Positions 46,731 to 57,905 of a stretch of DNA of 64,000 bases are shown one piece after another. Under the pieces are notes generated by a model, which made no database searches, was not told the origin of the DNA, and saw only the letters and a program-made list of their open reading frames with translations. The position numbers and the translations under genes are program-made. The stretch spans positions 39,200,742 to 39,264,741 of the forward strand of contig JASXTE010000005.1 of assembly GCA_030280995.1 (NCBI GenBank). The letters run 5' to 3'. Source of the DNA: Hemileia vastatrix (Eukaryota; Basidiomycota; Pucciniomycetes; Pucciniales; Zaghouaniaceae). The number at the start of each line of letters is the position of its first letter. Within the stretch, counting starts at the first letter, position 1.

Positions 46731-47228
46731 AATGTTTTAAATTACCAAAAAAACGGAACTTCGAAAATCACTCAAAACAGTAAGAATTAAATCACCTTGG
46801 TGATGGTCTGAAACCATAGTAAAACATTACTTTCACCTAGTTGTTATGTTTCATGCTACATGCTATTCTGTTTCTGATATAGCGTACTACAATTAATATT
46901 TGTGTAAGGAAAGACCATGATTATAAATACCAAGCTTGTTTGTAGATTTTGATCATTCGTTTGTCTTTCTCAATTATTACAAATATCATTGCTAATACAT
47001 CACTAAACAGGTTAGCGCACTTTATCAGCATTAGTTGTCTCAAGGATTCATAAGTGGAGTCAAATTACGCTTCATATAATAGGTTAGCACACTTTATCAG
47101 CATTAGTTGTCTCAAGGATTCATAAGTGGAGTCAACTTACGCTTCATATAAGGTTAGCGCACTTTATCAGCATTAGTTGTCTCAAGGATTCATAAGTGGA
47201 GTCAACTTACGCTTCATAAAAGCTTTTA
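46725..47228 (+). repeat. Copia 3' LTR with a triplicated segment
   Basis: Matches the 5' LTR but is 142 bp longer. A 70-72-bp unit (GGTTAGCGCACTTTATCAGC...TTACGCTTCATA) is present three times, starting at 47010, 47082 and 47152. Confidence 0.92.
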
Positions 47229-47233
47229 AGGAT

Positions 47234-47735
47234 TAGAAAAGGTGGATTCTGAATATAGTATGAAGACATCCGCCTTTTATACTAGTTAATAGGCATAATG
47301 AATGTGGAAATAAAGAGTAGGAATGACACCATTTTAATAGGGTGTATCAATGTTCAGGGATCCACAATTAGAGATCAGAAATATTTTTTCCAAGGATCAG
47401 ACATTATTAATTGCAGAAGATTCTTATCCACTAGCCCCAGGGCTAGTGGATAAGGAATCTATGATAATGCATTATTCTGCCTCTTATACCCCAATTTCCA
47501 TTCCTAATTCCTGATCCCAAACTCATCACATTCATGATGGATTTTTAAGAAAGTCACATGACCTATAATTTCTGATGCCATCCTTAAGTCTCTCCTCACT
47601 CTATGCTACTTAATTTTGGTGGCAAAAACTTAAGTTTTTTTTCTATCTACACACCCCAACTGCACATTTGGCAGCAAATTCCCACTTCCCACTCATCACC
47701 TAAACCTTCTACCGACACCTATACTACAGACAAGA
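47234..47735. other. Spacer with a strong palindrome
   Basis: No gene. At 47418-47460 two 20-bp arms (AGATTCTTATCCACTAGCCC and its inverse, one base bulged) flank a CA spacer. The rest is AT-rich and may include the 5' flank of the Harbinger element; I could not find its ends. Confidence 0.6.
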
Positions 47736-48919
47736 ATGAATCACCTCTCTACTAGAAGGCTACTTCACTCCACTATTAATGCTATCACTTTACTTTTAGT
47801 TCTCTACTATAAATCTGACTCTGATTTGGAAGATGCCTTAGCCTATTTGTGTTTTCTTTCCAAAAAGCATTACCTCATTTCCAGGGGGCCAAATCTTTAT
47901 CATGATCCCCAATATGATCTCTACTCCATTCTCAACATTCCCCAACTAAACTTCACTCAGCTATTTAGAGCTTCACCCAATTCTTTCTTCAAACTTTATC
48001 AACTCATCTCTGAAAATCCTATCTTTCATAACAATTCTCATAACAAACAGCATAATCCTGCCATTCAACTTGCTGTTGCACTATGTTGCTTTGGCTCAAA
48101 TAGAAATGGTGCTGCTGTAAAACATTTGGATAATCTATTAACATAGGATATGGTACGGTGATATAATACACCAAGTGCTGCATGATTGCTATTGTTTCCC
48201 TCAAGTCTCAAACACTTGCTTGGCCAACTCCAGAAAAACGACTTGAATCCTCTCAAGTAATGAAAGCCAAAGGTTTCCCTGGCTGTGTAGGTTTTGTTGA
48301 TGGCACAACTATACCTTTGAGTCAAAAGCCTGCAAATGATGGGAACCATTATTTTGATCGCAAAAAAAGGTTTGTTCAAACTCTTCTCCAATTTCTCATC
48401 ATTTATGAACTAACTTTTTATCTTCCTTCTAGATACTCTATTGCCGTTCAACTTATATGTGATGTCAAGAAAAAATTTATTGCTTTTCACAGTGGCTGCC
48501 CTGGATCATGTCATGACTCCTCCATCTTCCAAGGAATGAGGATTTCTCAAACCCCAGACTCATACTTTGAGGCATCTCAGTACCTCCTTGCAGACTCAGC
48601 ATATGCAAGTGGGAAGTACATTATACCTGCTTTCCATGGTGCAACCTTAGAAAATGACCCTAAAACTAAATTTAATTATCACCTTGCCCAATCAAGAGTA
48701 CGGATTGAAAATGCTATAGGTATTTTAAAGGGACAATTTTCTAGTCTTCGGGAGCTCAAAATCCAATTTCAAAAAAAATTGGAGATCAAAACTGCAAATC
48801 ATTGGATCATGACTTGCATTATACTCCACAATATCCTAGCTGATTTAAAGTATGAGTGGAATGATCTTTATGAAGAAGATGATTCTGAACCAGCACCAGC
48901 TCTCCCCTCCCTTGAATAA
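47736..48919 (+). pseudogene. PIF/Harbinger-type transposase (DDE_Tnp_4), degenerate
   Basis: The N-terminal part (47736-48146) contains FRASPNSFFKLYQLISENP and AVALCCFGSNRNGAAVKH. The frame shifts by one base near 48140 and then meets a TAA before CCMIAIVSLKSQ. The C-terminal part has the DDE nuclease: GFVDGTTIPLSQKP (first Asp), CPGSCHDSSIFQGM (second Asp), YLLADSAYASG and RIENAIGILKGQFSSLRELK (Glu). A 63-nt intron (48370-48432, GTTTGT...CTTCTAG) separates YFDRKK from RYSIAVQLICD, as is common in fungal Harbinger genes. The protein would cut and paste at TWA sites, but the frameshift and stop make this copy inactive. No MYB-like partner gene is seen nearby. Confidence 0.82.
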
Positions 48920-49097
48920 CAAAACATTCAATCAACCAGAATACAATCCATTATAATTCCAATCACTCTCCAATGTTTCACTTCACAACGCTTTTAAAAT
49001 TTTATTTTGGTGCTCCCCACATGTCCACTTTGTTTACTTTTTTCACTTGGTTTGGTATTTTTGTTTGATGAAATTTTTTTTTTTTTTGAATTTATGG

Positions 49098-49496
49098 TGT
49101 GGTCTTCCAACATTGGTGGACACTTTTTTTGCTCTGTTTGGTGTTGTTTTGGTATGTCTTAATTGGCATTGGTTGAATAATTGAGTGTTTTTCTGGTTTA
49201 ATTCAGTGAATATTGGTACTACAGGTATGTGTGTACTATCATTGGATAGCCCTGATTTTTCTTTATATTTGATGTCTTTTGATATTTTTCATATTTCAAG
49301 TTTTAAGGGGTGATTTACTCATTTTTCATTTCTAAAAGATAGCTGTTTCATTTTGTTTTTTTGTGTTTTAAGGGCTAACCTTAAGTATTAGGGTTAACTG
49401 CTTAGTACCATTAAGTAGAGCCAATTTGGCTCTATATTTTATGTCACAATGTTGTCATAGCTTAATTATGTGTTTTAAGGGTTTAAGTAGTTGCAG
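49098..49496 (-). repeat. Gypsy LTR fragment, left part, split by a related solo LTR
   Basis: Starts TGTGGTCTTCCAACATTGG and breaks off at 49496; it appears to resume at 50587 (GCGGTGGATTTTTCTAAGTA...CTGGCTTCAGGG) to about 50660. Both parts match the LTR family at 51592-52692 read on the minus strand. Confidence 0.75.
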
Positions 49497-50586
49497 TGTG
49501 GTCTTTCAACATTGGCAGGGGCCAATGTTGTCTTGTTTGGCGCTGTTTGTGCATGTCTTAATTGGCATCTGTTGGAGAATTGGGTGTTTTTCTGGTTTTA
49601 TTCCGTGAGTATTGGGACTGTGGGTATGTGGGTACTATCATTGGATAGCCCCGGTTTTTCTATATATTTCATGTCTTTATAATATTTTTCATATTCTAAG
49701 TTTTAAGGGGTCATTTCCTCATTCTTCAGTTACAAAGATAGCTGTTTAATTTTATTTTTCACGTTTTACAGGCTAACCTTAAGTCTTAGGGTTAAGTACT
49801 TAGTACCATTGGATAGGGCTAATTTAGCTCTATAATTCATGTCTCAATGTTGTTATAGCGTAATTCTGTGTTTTAAGGGTTTTAGTAGTTTTAGTTAATT
49901 TTTCTATGTAGATTAGGTGTTTTTATTGGTTTTCTGGCTTCAGGGAGGCCGGGCCGCTTCAGGAGGCACCTCTGAGGTCGGGCAGCCCGCCTGCCTCTGT
50001 TTTAGAAGGTTGGGAAGCGCTTCTGGAGGGTTTTTATTCAATTTGGCTGGTACAGGTGCCAAATTCGTTGGTGTGCATGGGCTCTTAGATAGTGGTCTGT
50101 GTGTACATAGTGAATAAGACAGTTTGGGGCAACTTTAATTATCATACAACCATCCGGAGGTGATATCCTTGCTCCTCATTCAGTTTTCACTGTTTTTGGC
50201 CACAATTGGCTGTGTTGGTTGCAAGGTTAGTTCTTCATTTAACTCAACTTTAGAAACAGGTTCTCTGGTATAGTCTCACAAGCTATATTAAGTATTATTG
50301 CTGTCTCTGCTAAGGATTTGCAGCCTACATCAAGTATCTTTTCTTTCTCTGGTGTGTACATTGGTCTACATTTCAGTTCTTTGGTCTGGTAGTCTGTCTG
50401 GGGACTACTTTCATGGCTCATCAAGCAGTCAAGTGTGTTGAAAAAGGGGCTTTAGTAAACAGGAACCAACATACTTTAGCAATTAAATCTCACTCTATTT
50501 TTCTAAAGGGACAGGGGATTTTCTCTCTGGGTTTTCTCCGACTCCCTTGGTGAAGGCCTATAGCTAGTACTATAGGATTGTCTACA
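49497..50586 (+). repeat. Solo Gypsy LTR, 1,090 bp, inserted in another LTR
   Basis: Runs from TGTGGTCTTTC to GGATTGTCTACA and is flanked by GCAG (49493-49496) and GCGG (50587-50590), a probable 4-bp duplication with one mismatch. It is the inverted counterpart of 59976-61069. No internal region is present, so it is a solo LTR. Confidence 0.8.
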
Positions 50587-50660
50587 GCGGTGGATTTTTC
50601 TAAGTATTTTGGGCTTTATTGGAGGTTTTTGGTGGTTTTCTGGCTTCAGGGTGTTTGTCA

Positions 50661-51591
50661 GACAGGCCACTAGACTTATCCAGTAAAATAATTAATTATC
50701 TTACTGAGATGAAGCCACACCTTTTTTTTAAATTCTTATTAATAATTAATTATTCATTATTTACTTATGTATTACTTACAATTAACTAGCTAAGTACAAT
50801 AAGTAAATTTAGTAATTAATAAAAATTAATAAATGTCCCGTATATTTTTACTCCCTAACACCGTGCTCAATAATAAATTTGAAAGGGAATAAAAATATTA
50901 TTAAAATATTAAAAATCTAAAAAATTCAAATTCCTTTATTAAGAAATTTAAAATTCAGTTAAAATAAAATTTTAATTCAAATGTTCTATACTAAGTGTGA
51001 CAATCTAAGGGAACTCAAGATTTATATCAAATAAATATGATACCTTTTATTGACACATCATTTTAGTATATCTTTTTTTATATTTGAATACTCTCTATTC
51101 ACTAAGTTTTTTCTCTCACACTCTCTTATTTGATGTTCTTAACTCTGTGTGTTATCACTTACCTTTTGCCTATAAAAGGCCCTCTCCTTTTGTACTTTTG
51201 AAACTCATTCTTTTTAACTTATCATTTTTATAATATATCTATTAGATACAATACTTATTACTATTTTTTATAAGTTTAGTATTTACATTACCATAATTCT
51301 AAAATATAAATCATAATAATATTTTAAACCCCTACCTCTTATATATTGAGTAAATTAACCAAAAGAAATAAAACTATGTACCTTGACTTTAAAAGTCCAA
51401 TATTCCACTTAAAAGCCACGTTGGACCTCCAATTGAACCTTCTAGACCAAAAGACCCATTGACAGTTGGGACCCTTTCCGAATCATCAACTGTGCATCGA
51501 TGACATGAGGCCAGAAACCAAGGGATTGTCGATATTGAGGTACCTATAGGGACAAGTGGACAACGAAAAGCACGAACGTCATCAGTCACGT
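50661..51591. other. Spacer, no gene seen
   Basis: AT-rich to 51370. The 51389-51589 part is less AT-rich and has a 66-codon minus-strand frame without recognisable motif; it could be a fragment of a host exon. Confidence 0.35.
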
Positions 51592-52692
51592 TGTAGATAA
51601 TCCTATAGTACTAGCTATAGGCCTTGACCAAGGGAGTTAGAGAAAAAACAGAGAGAAAATCCCCTTTCCCTTTAAAAAAATATAAGTGAGATTTACCTGC
51701 TACAGTAAATTGGTTCCTGTTGTTTAAAGCCCCTTTTCCAATACACTTGACTGCCTGATAGGCCATGAAAGTAGTCTCCAGACAGACTACCAAACCAAAG
51801 AACTGAAATGTAGACCAATGTCTACACCAGAGATAGCAATGATACTTGATTTAGGTTGCAAATCCACACCAGAGACAGCAATAATACTTGATATAGCTTG
51901 AAAAACTACACCAGAGAAAACAGTTGTCAAAGTTGAGTTAAATGAAGAACTAACCTTGCAACAAACACAGCCAATTGTGGCCAGAAAACAGTAAAAACTG
52001 ATTGAGGAACAAGGATATCACCTCCGGATGGTTGTATGATAATTAAGGTTGCCCCAAACTGTCTTATTCACTATATACACACAGACCACTATCTAAGAGC
52101 CCATGCACACAAACAAATTTTGCGTTTCTAAGCGCCAAATTGCATAAAGCCCCTCTAGAAACGCTTCCCAGAATTCTAGCACTGAGGCAGGCGGTCCCCC
52201 TGATGTCAGGAGGCCTTCCTGAGGCGGCCTGACCACCCTGAATCCAGAAAACCACCCAAAACCTCCAAAAATACCCAAAATACTTAGAAAAATAAGTTAT
52301 GACTACTAAAACCTTTAAAACACATAATTAAGCTATAACAACATTGGGACATGAAACGTAGAGAAAAATTATCCCATTCTAATGGTACTAAGCACTTAAA
52401 CCTAAGACTTAAGGTTAGCCCATAAAACAAAAAAACAAAATTAAACAGCTATATTTTAAAATGAAAAATTAGAAATAATCCCTTAAATACTTAGAATATG
52501 AAAAATGTCATCAGGACATAAAATATAGAGAAAAACTAGGGCTACTCAATGGTAGTACTCACATCCCCGCAGTCCCAATATTTTCCAAATAATTGCAGAA
52601 AAACACCCAATTATTAAACTATTCCATTTAAGACATATCAAAACAACACCAAATAGACCAACAAAGGGCTCTACCAATGTTGGAAGATCACA
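51592..52692 (-). repeat. Gypsy-3 3' LTR, 1,101 bp
   Basis: Same family as 49497-50586 and 59976-61069 (shared CTATAGTACTAGCTATAGGC, GTTGCCCCAAACTG and GGACATAAAATATAGAG segments). Ends TGTAG...CACA on the plus strand. Confidence 0.85.
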
Positions 52693-52703
52693 TCCTCCCT
52701 CCA
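52693..52703 (-). other. Gypsy-3 polypurine tract
   Basis: TGGAGGGAGGA on the minus strand, directly upstream of the 3' LTR. Confidence 0.6.
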
Positions 52704-52710
52704 ATAGAGA

Positions 52711-53370
52711 ATGTACACATTCTCCTTCATCACATCCACCATGTTCAGCTTTCTTTCCAAATCTGCTACTGACATGGGTCCTTGCCAATACCACATTGGC
52801 ATCAATCTCATCTGTACCATCACACCTCCAGCTCATCCCTACAGAAACTCCTGTGATGCCTGTCACTCTAGGAAGAAGAATTGTTTCAGACCTGGTCCAT
52901 TGTCCTCTCTAACATCTTCTCCTCCTCCACAACCTGATCCACCTTCCACCAGCACCAAAAGATCCAGACCATCCATCCTGATCCCCAGACTGGTCAATGA
53001 ATTACACCCTTCAAAAAAGAGTGCCAACCCTGCTACAAACACTAGCTCTTCCATCCCTGGTCATTCTGATGGTAAGTCCAATACTTCTTCATACTGAAAT
53101 TCAATCTGACAAATTTCCAGTTCATTTCCATCCAGGCAGTGATGATGACAATGTGGGAACCATTGAAGAACCCCCACCTAATCCATTTCCCACCATCAAA
53201 GACAAATTCCAACAACATTCTTTTCAACAGAAGAATCTCATCCTATATAACTTCCAATCTACTCCTGCCAGGGACCCACAGGACTTTGAGAAAAGGAAGA
53301 ACCTCATCCACCAGTTCAAAGCCAATGCTGAAAATTTTGTTACATCTCTTAATTCTTTTCTGTAATTACT
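52711..53370 (+). CDS. Antisense Cys-rich ORF, copy 1, inside Gypsy-3
   Basis: Two open frames on the plus strand (52711-53097 and 52997-53365) look like parts of one protein. The first has HPYRNSCDACHSRKKNC followed by a Pro/Ser-rich stretch (PPPQPDPPSTSTKRSRP). The second has GSDDDNVGTIEEPPPNPFP, a lysine/glutamine-rich middle and ARDPQDFEKRKNLIHQFKAN. CxxCxxxKxxC is half of a Zn2Cys6-like cluster, but the second triad of cysteines is missing, so no transcription-factor call is made. The same motif recurs in copy 2. It runs opposite to Gypsy-3 gag-pol, between pol and the 3' LTR. An intron or frameshift near 53070 must be assumed to join the two parts. Confidence 0.5.
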
Positions 53371-53426
53371 TCTAGCCTGAAAATCTTGATTTAGAAATAA
53401 AGAATAAAAAAACTCCTCATTTTAAA

Positions 53427-53930
53427 GTCTTGGGGGACTAATTCTCAGTTTTAAGTCTTGGGAGACTAACAGCCCTCATTTTATAGTCTTGGGGGACTCA
53501 AAAACCCTCAGTTTATAGTCTTGGGGGACTTAAAAACCTGAATCAAAAATACTGAACCAGAGATAAAAACATTAAAGACCAAAGAAACAAACTAACATTC
53601 TGGGGTAACTGTTCTACAGAGAAGCCAGCTCATCAGTTACCCCCACACTTGCCTTAACAAAATTCAGAGACTACCCTTGGATGCCCACTTCCAGAATCAT
53701 ACCAACTCCACATTATCAGTTTATAGTCCTGAAGGACTCAACCAACAACCATCCTCAGTTTATAGTCTTGGGGACTATCCACAGTGTTCAGTCTAAAGTC
53801 TTGACTGACTTACAGATCCACATTAGTATTAAAAAATAAAAATCTTGAAGCAATCTTTAAATAACCAGCCAGTTTTAAGTCTTGGAGGACTTCCAGTGTT
53901 CAGTTTAAAGTCTTGACAGACTAACCACAT
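53427..53930. repeat. About nine AGTC-TTGGGG-GACT hairpin motifs
   Basis: AGTCTTGGGGGACT or close variants (AGTCTTGGGAGACT, AGTCCTGAAGGACT, AGTCTTGGAGGACT, AGTCTTGACAGACT) occur at about 53428, 53454, 53487, 53516, 53728, 53764, 53792, 53878 and 53907. A TTCTACAGAGAAGCCAGCTC segment (about 53609) also recurs at about 56458. The region lies just upstream of a TATA-like box and an ORF on the plus strand. Confidence 0.8.
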
Positions 53931-53945
53931 TTTGCATATAAGGGC
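53930..53945 (+). promoter_or_regulatory. TATA-like box upstream of antisense ORF copy 2
   Basis: TTTTGCATATAAGGGCGG, about 130 bp upstream of the ATG in ATGGCTGAATCTCC (54074). The spacing suits a promoter for the plus-strand ORF. Confidence 0.45.
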
Positions 53946-54073
53946 GGAGCCACCTCCATGCACAGTGCTCCACAGCCAACCTGCTAAAATTCCACTCTTT
54001 CTTCATTATCTACACATCACTGACAAAATTTTCATTCATCTCTCTTCTCTTCATTATTTTTCCTTCACAAATC

Positions 54074-55516
54074 ATGGCTGAATCTCCAGACTTTGACCCA
54101 TAAGACCTTCCTGTTTCACTGCTCCAAAGGACTTTGCTTGTAAAAAGTGCATTCACATGTGCAGGCCTTGTACCTTCACTCTTCCTACTCCTCAAGCCAA
54201 ATTCTATAACAGAGCCTGTGATTCTTGCAACTCTAAAAAGAAAATATGTGACAGAGACCCCAACTATCCAATACCTCTGCCTTCACCTTCACATAAATAT
54301 ATTTCTAGATCTCCTACCAGGTCACCAGAGCTTGGACCTGCTTCCTCTTCTTTATCTTCTGCTTCTTCCAGAAGATCATGCCGCTCTATTCCCAAATCAC
54401 TCCCTAAAAGACCTGCTTTATCTTAGCAAGAATCTGCTTTAATCTCAGAAAATTTGTCCAAATCAGCTTCAAAATCAGCTCCCAGGAAGCCTGCCCGCCT
54501 TTCCAGAAAGCAAAAATCAGGCTCAAAACTCCCAAATTCAGCCAGATAACAGCCAAAATACACCATTAAACACCAACAACTCTACACAAACACCTCTTAG
54601 TGCTACCAGAGCAATGGGTACACACAAAATTTCTTCCCCAGACAATCTCAAAAATTCCAACATCTCTAGAAAACCTGCCAGAGGACCTTCTGAAAACACC
54701 AGAGCATGCAACACTGCTTCCAAACAAAAATCTCCGTTTACTTCAAGAAGAACTTACTACACCTCTCCTCTGGCCACCAATTATTCCTCTGATGATTCCC
54801 TTTCTTCTAGATCTTCAACTAGAAAATCACAATCAGCTTCCAGGTCTCCTCCTCCTGATCCTTCCTTCAACAACCCTGGTTCTCTACCACCAGTGTCCAA
54901 CCCAAATGGGCCAAGAAATAATAATATCCACAACAACAACAGCAGCCCTGCTGCTCCAACCAGGCCACAGGAACGCTCTTCTTATAGTCCCTCTTCCCAA
55001 AACCATTTAGAGAATGATCAAGTGAATCCATACCTCTACCTAGTTGATCCTCCTTCAACATCCATTCAGCTTTCTTCAACAGCTCAAATCCTGGCCACTT
55101 AAAAATTTGATGAGCTCCCAATCTGTAAGTACCAAATTAATAAATACAATTTCTTTAACAGAGTAAAATTAATGATCTAATTCTTCTGTGTAGTTGGAAC
55201 CCCACCTCCTGAAACTACAATTGGGATTGGACAACCTCTGGAAACTACCTTAACACTAGATTAGGCTGACATTAAACAACACCTAAGCATGATGTGTTCA
55301 AACATGCATAAGGACTTTTCCCTCCATGGTCCATTGAATGACTTCCAACACTCTATCCCGGCTTCTTTCACTTCTTCACAAAAATTACCTTCCACTCCAG
55401 TCCCTGACATTACAATCCATATACTCTTTCCAGCCGCCTACACCACAAAGAACACAGTTCTTCTTCCAATTTTAACAAAAAGCAAAAACACCACCATAAT
55501 CGGGACCAACCGCTAG
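54074..55516 (+). pseudogene. Antisense Cys-rich ORF, copy 2, inside Gypsy-3
   Basis: Begins MAESPDFDP, meets a TAA, then in shifted frames gives HMCRPCTFTLPTPQAKFYNR and ACDSCNSKKKICDRDP, then a very Ser/Pro-rich region with repeated RKPAR, ending near 55102. An intron with a perfect GTAAGT donor and TGTGTAG acceptor (55125-55193) is followed by GTPPPETTIGIGQPLETT. The Cys block aligns with copy 1 (CDACHSRKKNC), so these are two diverged copies of the same gene. Several stops and shifts suggest this copy is broken. I know of no enzymatic function; the zinc-binding guess rests on the CxxC pairs only. Confidence 0.45.
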
Positions 55517-55530
55517 AGGCTTCTTCTTCC

Positions 55531-55639
55531 AGACATTAAAAAAACTAAGAAAGAAATTAATAAGTCACTAAAAAGAGAGAACAATAATAATTAACAGAAA
55601 TATATATATATAATTTGTTTTATTTTTATTTTTATTTTA

Positions 55640-55672
<33 letters not shown>

Positions 55673-56590
55673 ATTTTATCTTATTTTTATTTTTATTTAT
55701 TTTAAACTACTAACATACTAAAAAAAACTTGAAAATAAATAACAAAATTAACCAAAAATATGAGAGTTGAAAAAAATTAAAATGAAATGAATAATAATAA
55801 TAACATGGGACAAATAATAGTTACTAATGGTATCCCCCAGCCAATTGATGAGCTGATCACCTGATACCTTACCCACATCCAAGTGCATCTTGATGTGGAT
55901 ACCCTGTTCAATAGTTTTTAAATGTATTAAAATAAAAATTAAAGATATAATAATCAGAAATTGAGAGAATAATAAGAAAATGAAAGAAAAAAGAGAAAAA
56001 AAATAGCATTTCCTGGCCAATTGATGAGCCTTTCCCAACCAATGCTTGCCCACATCCAGGTGACCCTGATGTGGTGACACCATAAAATATAATTTTGTGA
56101 CTTTTCCTGCTTTATATCCTAATAAATCCCATAAAAAATCAAGAGAAAAAAAGAGAAAAAAAGAAAATAATCTAAATTTACTATCTAACACAACCATAGA
56201 CACAAAAATTAAAGAAAAGAAAAAAAATCCAGGTCCATAGAAAGTCCAGTCCAAGGAAATGATCACTGGGTGGGCTCCCTCCAATAAATAAAAATGTTGG
56301 GAGACTATCAGTGATCCACCACCAAAACCAAAGAAGCCCATCTTGAACCAGTAAGCCAGTTTAAAGTCATAGTGGACTTAAAACCTGAATAACAAAAACC
56401 AGAACTAGGAATCAACTAGGACAAACAAAATACTTAAAACAAACATTTTGGCGTAACTGTTCTACAGAGCAGCCAGCTCATCAGTTACCCCCACACTTTC
56501 CAAAATAAAATCTAGAAGCCCCACCCATGGGTACCTTCTAACAAAAACTTTCCAACAAAAAAGATGCACAGCATCACCAAAATCCAAATT
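55531..56590. repeat. Non-coding Gypsy-3 3' region with low complexity and direct repeats
   Basis: A TTTTA/TTTAT low-complexity run spans 55605-55700. Two diverged direct repeats, CCAATTGATGAGC...CCCACATCCA, lie at about 55847 and 56022. The 56440-56500 segment repeats that at about 53595-53650. A 197-codon minus-strand frame (55748-56341) is Phe/Ile-rich low complexity and is not accepted as a gene. Confidence 0.6.
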
Positions 56591-56625
56591 TAAAGAATGG
56601 TCCATAGTTTATCCTGTTTGCGGAG

Positions 56626-57869
56626 TCAAGCTTCTTCCTTTTTTGTGCCTCTAGGGTAAAATCTCTTCACCTGATCAGCAGCCACTATCTTCTTTAAGAC
56701 TGCGCCATCTAACTCCTCCAAAACATAAGAGCCTCCATACACCTGAGATCTGACTCTGTAAGGTCCATTCCATCTTTCAGCAAAAATCTTCCCCCACTAA
56801 CTCTCCAAACTTCTATTATACACCAAAACCAAACAACAAGGTTTCAAGGGATTTCTGAGTCAATGAGCCAACTTCTTGTCCCAGTATCTGACTGATTGAT
56901 TTATTATCATCATCATTCTAGAGTATGCCTTCTCTTGACATTCATCTCTACATTCCAACTGTTGCATCCTGGAACACAGCAAATCTTCTGTTGATAATAT
57001 ATCATCCCAATCAATTCCAAGATAAGAGACAGCTTCCAAATCCACCAGTAGAACAGCTTTCTACCCAAAAATTAATGCATAAGGGGAATAGCCAGTTGTC
57101 CTTTTTACAGTGACCCTATCAGCAAATAACACCAAGGGTATATAATGCATCCATTTTTCAGAACTATCTCCACAAATTTTCACCAATGCATTTTTGATAA
57201 CTTGATGGCCTCTTTCAACCATGCCTTCAGCTTCAGAATAATAAGGTGTAGCCACTCTGACTATAGAACCAATACTTTCCACAGCCTCATTTAATTCAGC
57301 TCCAAACTCTGGCCCACCATGAACAGTCACCAACATCATCAACCCATACCTAAACACCCATTCTTTCTTCAAAAATTCTTCCACATTTTTGGCAGTAAAC
57401 TCACCAGAGGCACTGCCTCAACCCAACCAGACAAATCATCCCTAGCAACAATCAAGTATTTATACCTGCCCTCTTTGATATGGACAGCATCCAAACTGAC
57501 TCTTCCAAACACAGTTGTTTCACCAGTAGCATGTCCAAACTCTTTATGTTTCAAGTGACTTCTCATTTGACATTCTTCACAAGATTAAACCCAACCTTGC
57601 ACACCCAAATTCATACCTGGAAACCAAAATCTATCTGCTACTCTTCTATAAGTCTCCCCAAAGACTCTATGACCAAGGTCTTCATGCAAAGAATTCAACA
57701 CCAACTCTTGACCCTTCTTCTGATTCACCACTACCTGAGGATTTGGATGTCTCCTCCTCATAAACCTCCTTCCTGACACATAAAATCCAGGACTCTTCTT
57801 CTTGATTTCCACCCAAGCATCATCATCACAAGTATCTGGCCTCTCAAAGGTTAACAGATATTCAACCAA
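56626..57869 (-). pseudogene. Gypsy-3 integrase, catalytic Asp replaced
   Basis: On the minus strand a zinc-finger region (LHEDLGHRVFGETYRRVADR, SCEECQMRS) is followed by RVSLDAVHIKEGRYKYLIVA with the first Asp, then VTVHGGPEFGAELNEAVESI, where the second catalytic position carries His (CAT) instead of Asp, then YYSEAEGMVERGHQVIKNAL with the Glu. The end has GPYRVRSQVYGGSYVLEELD, a GPY module, and stops at a TGA (56626-56628). Frameshifts lie near 57380 and stops near 57580 and 57060. The substitution alone should abolish strand transfer. Confidence 0.8.
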
Positions 57870-57905
57870 AATAAAATAAAACCCAATTTTACCCCTGGTC
57901 TCATC

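Larger units (their letters stand above)
42217..47228 (+). mobile_element. Ty1/Copia LTR retrotransposon, plus strand
   Basis: LTRs start TGTTAGAATG; the 5' LTR is 42217-42578 and the 3' LTR is 46725-47228. The target duplication is AGGAT at 42212-42216 and 47229-47233. A purine tract (AATGAGGAGGAG) precedes the 3' LTR. Shared LTR sequence shows about 4 differences in 360 bp, so the copy is young. Internal order is gag, protease, integrase, reverse transcriptase, RNase H, which defines Copia. Confidence 0.93.

Noticed and set aside
51389..51589. 66-codon minus-strand frame as a gene
   Set aside because: No motif, start context or neighbouring exon could be found; kept only as a possible exon fragment.
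54157..54426. Zn2Cys6 transcription factor
   Set aside because: Only the first CxxCxxxKxxC half is visible; the second cysteine triad and a downstream regulatory domain are absent, and the context is a retroelement.
55748..56341. 197-codon minus-strand frame in Gypsy-3
   Set aside because: Phe/Ile-rich low complexity translation of A/T-rich sequence, and it crosses direct repeats.
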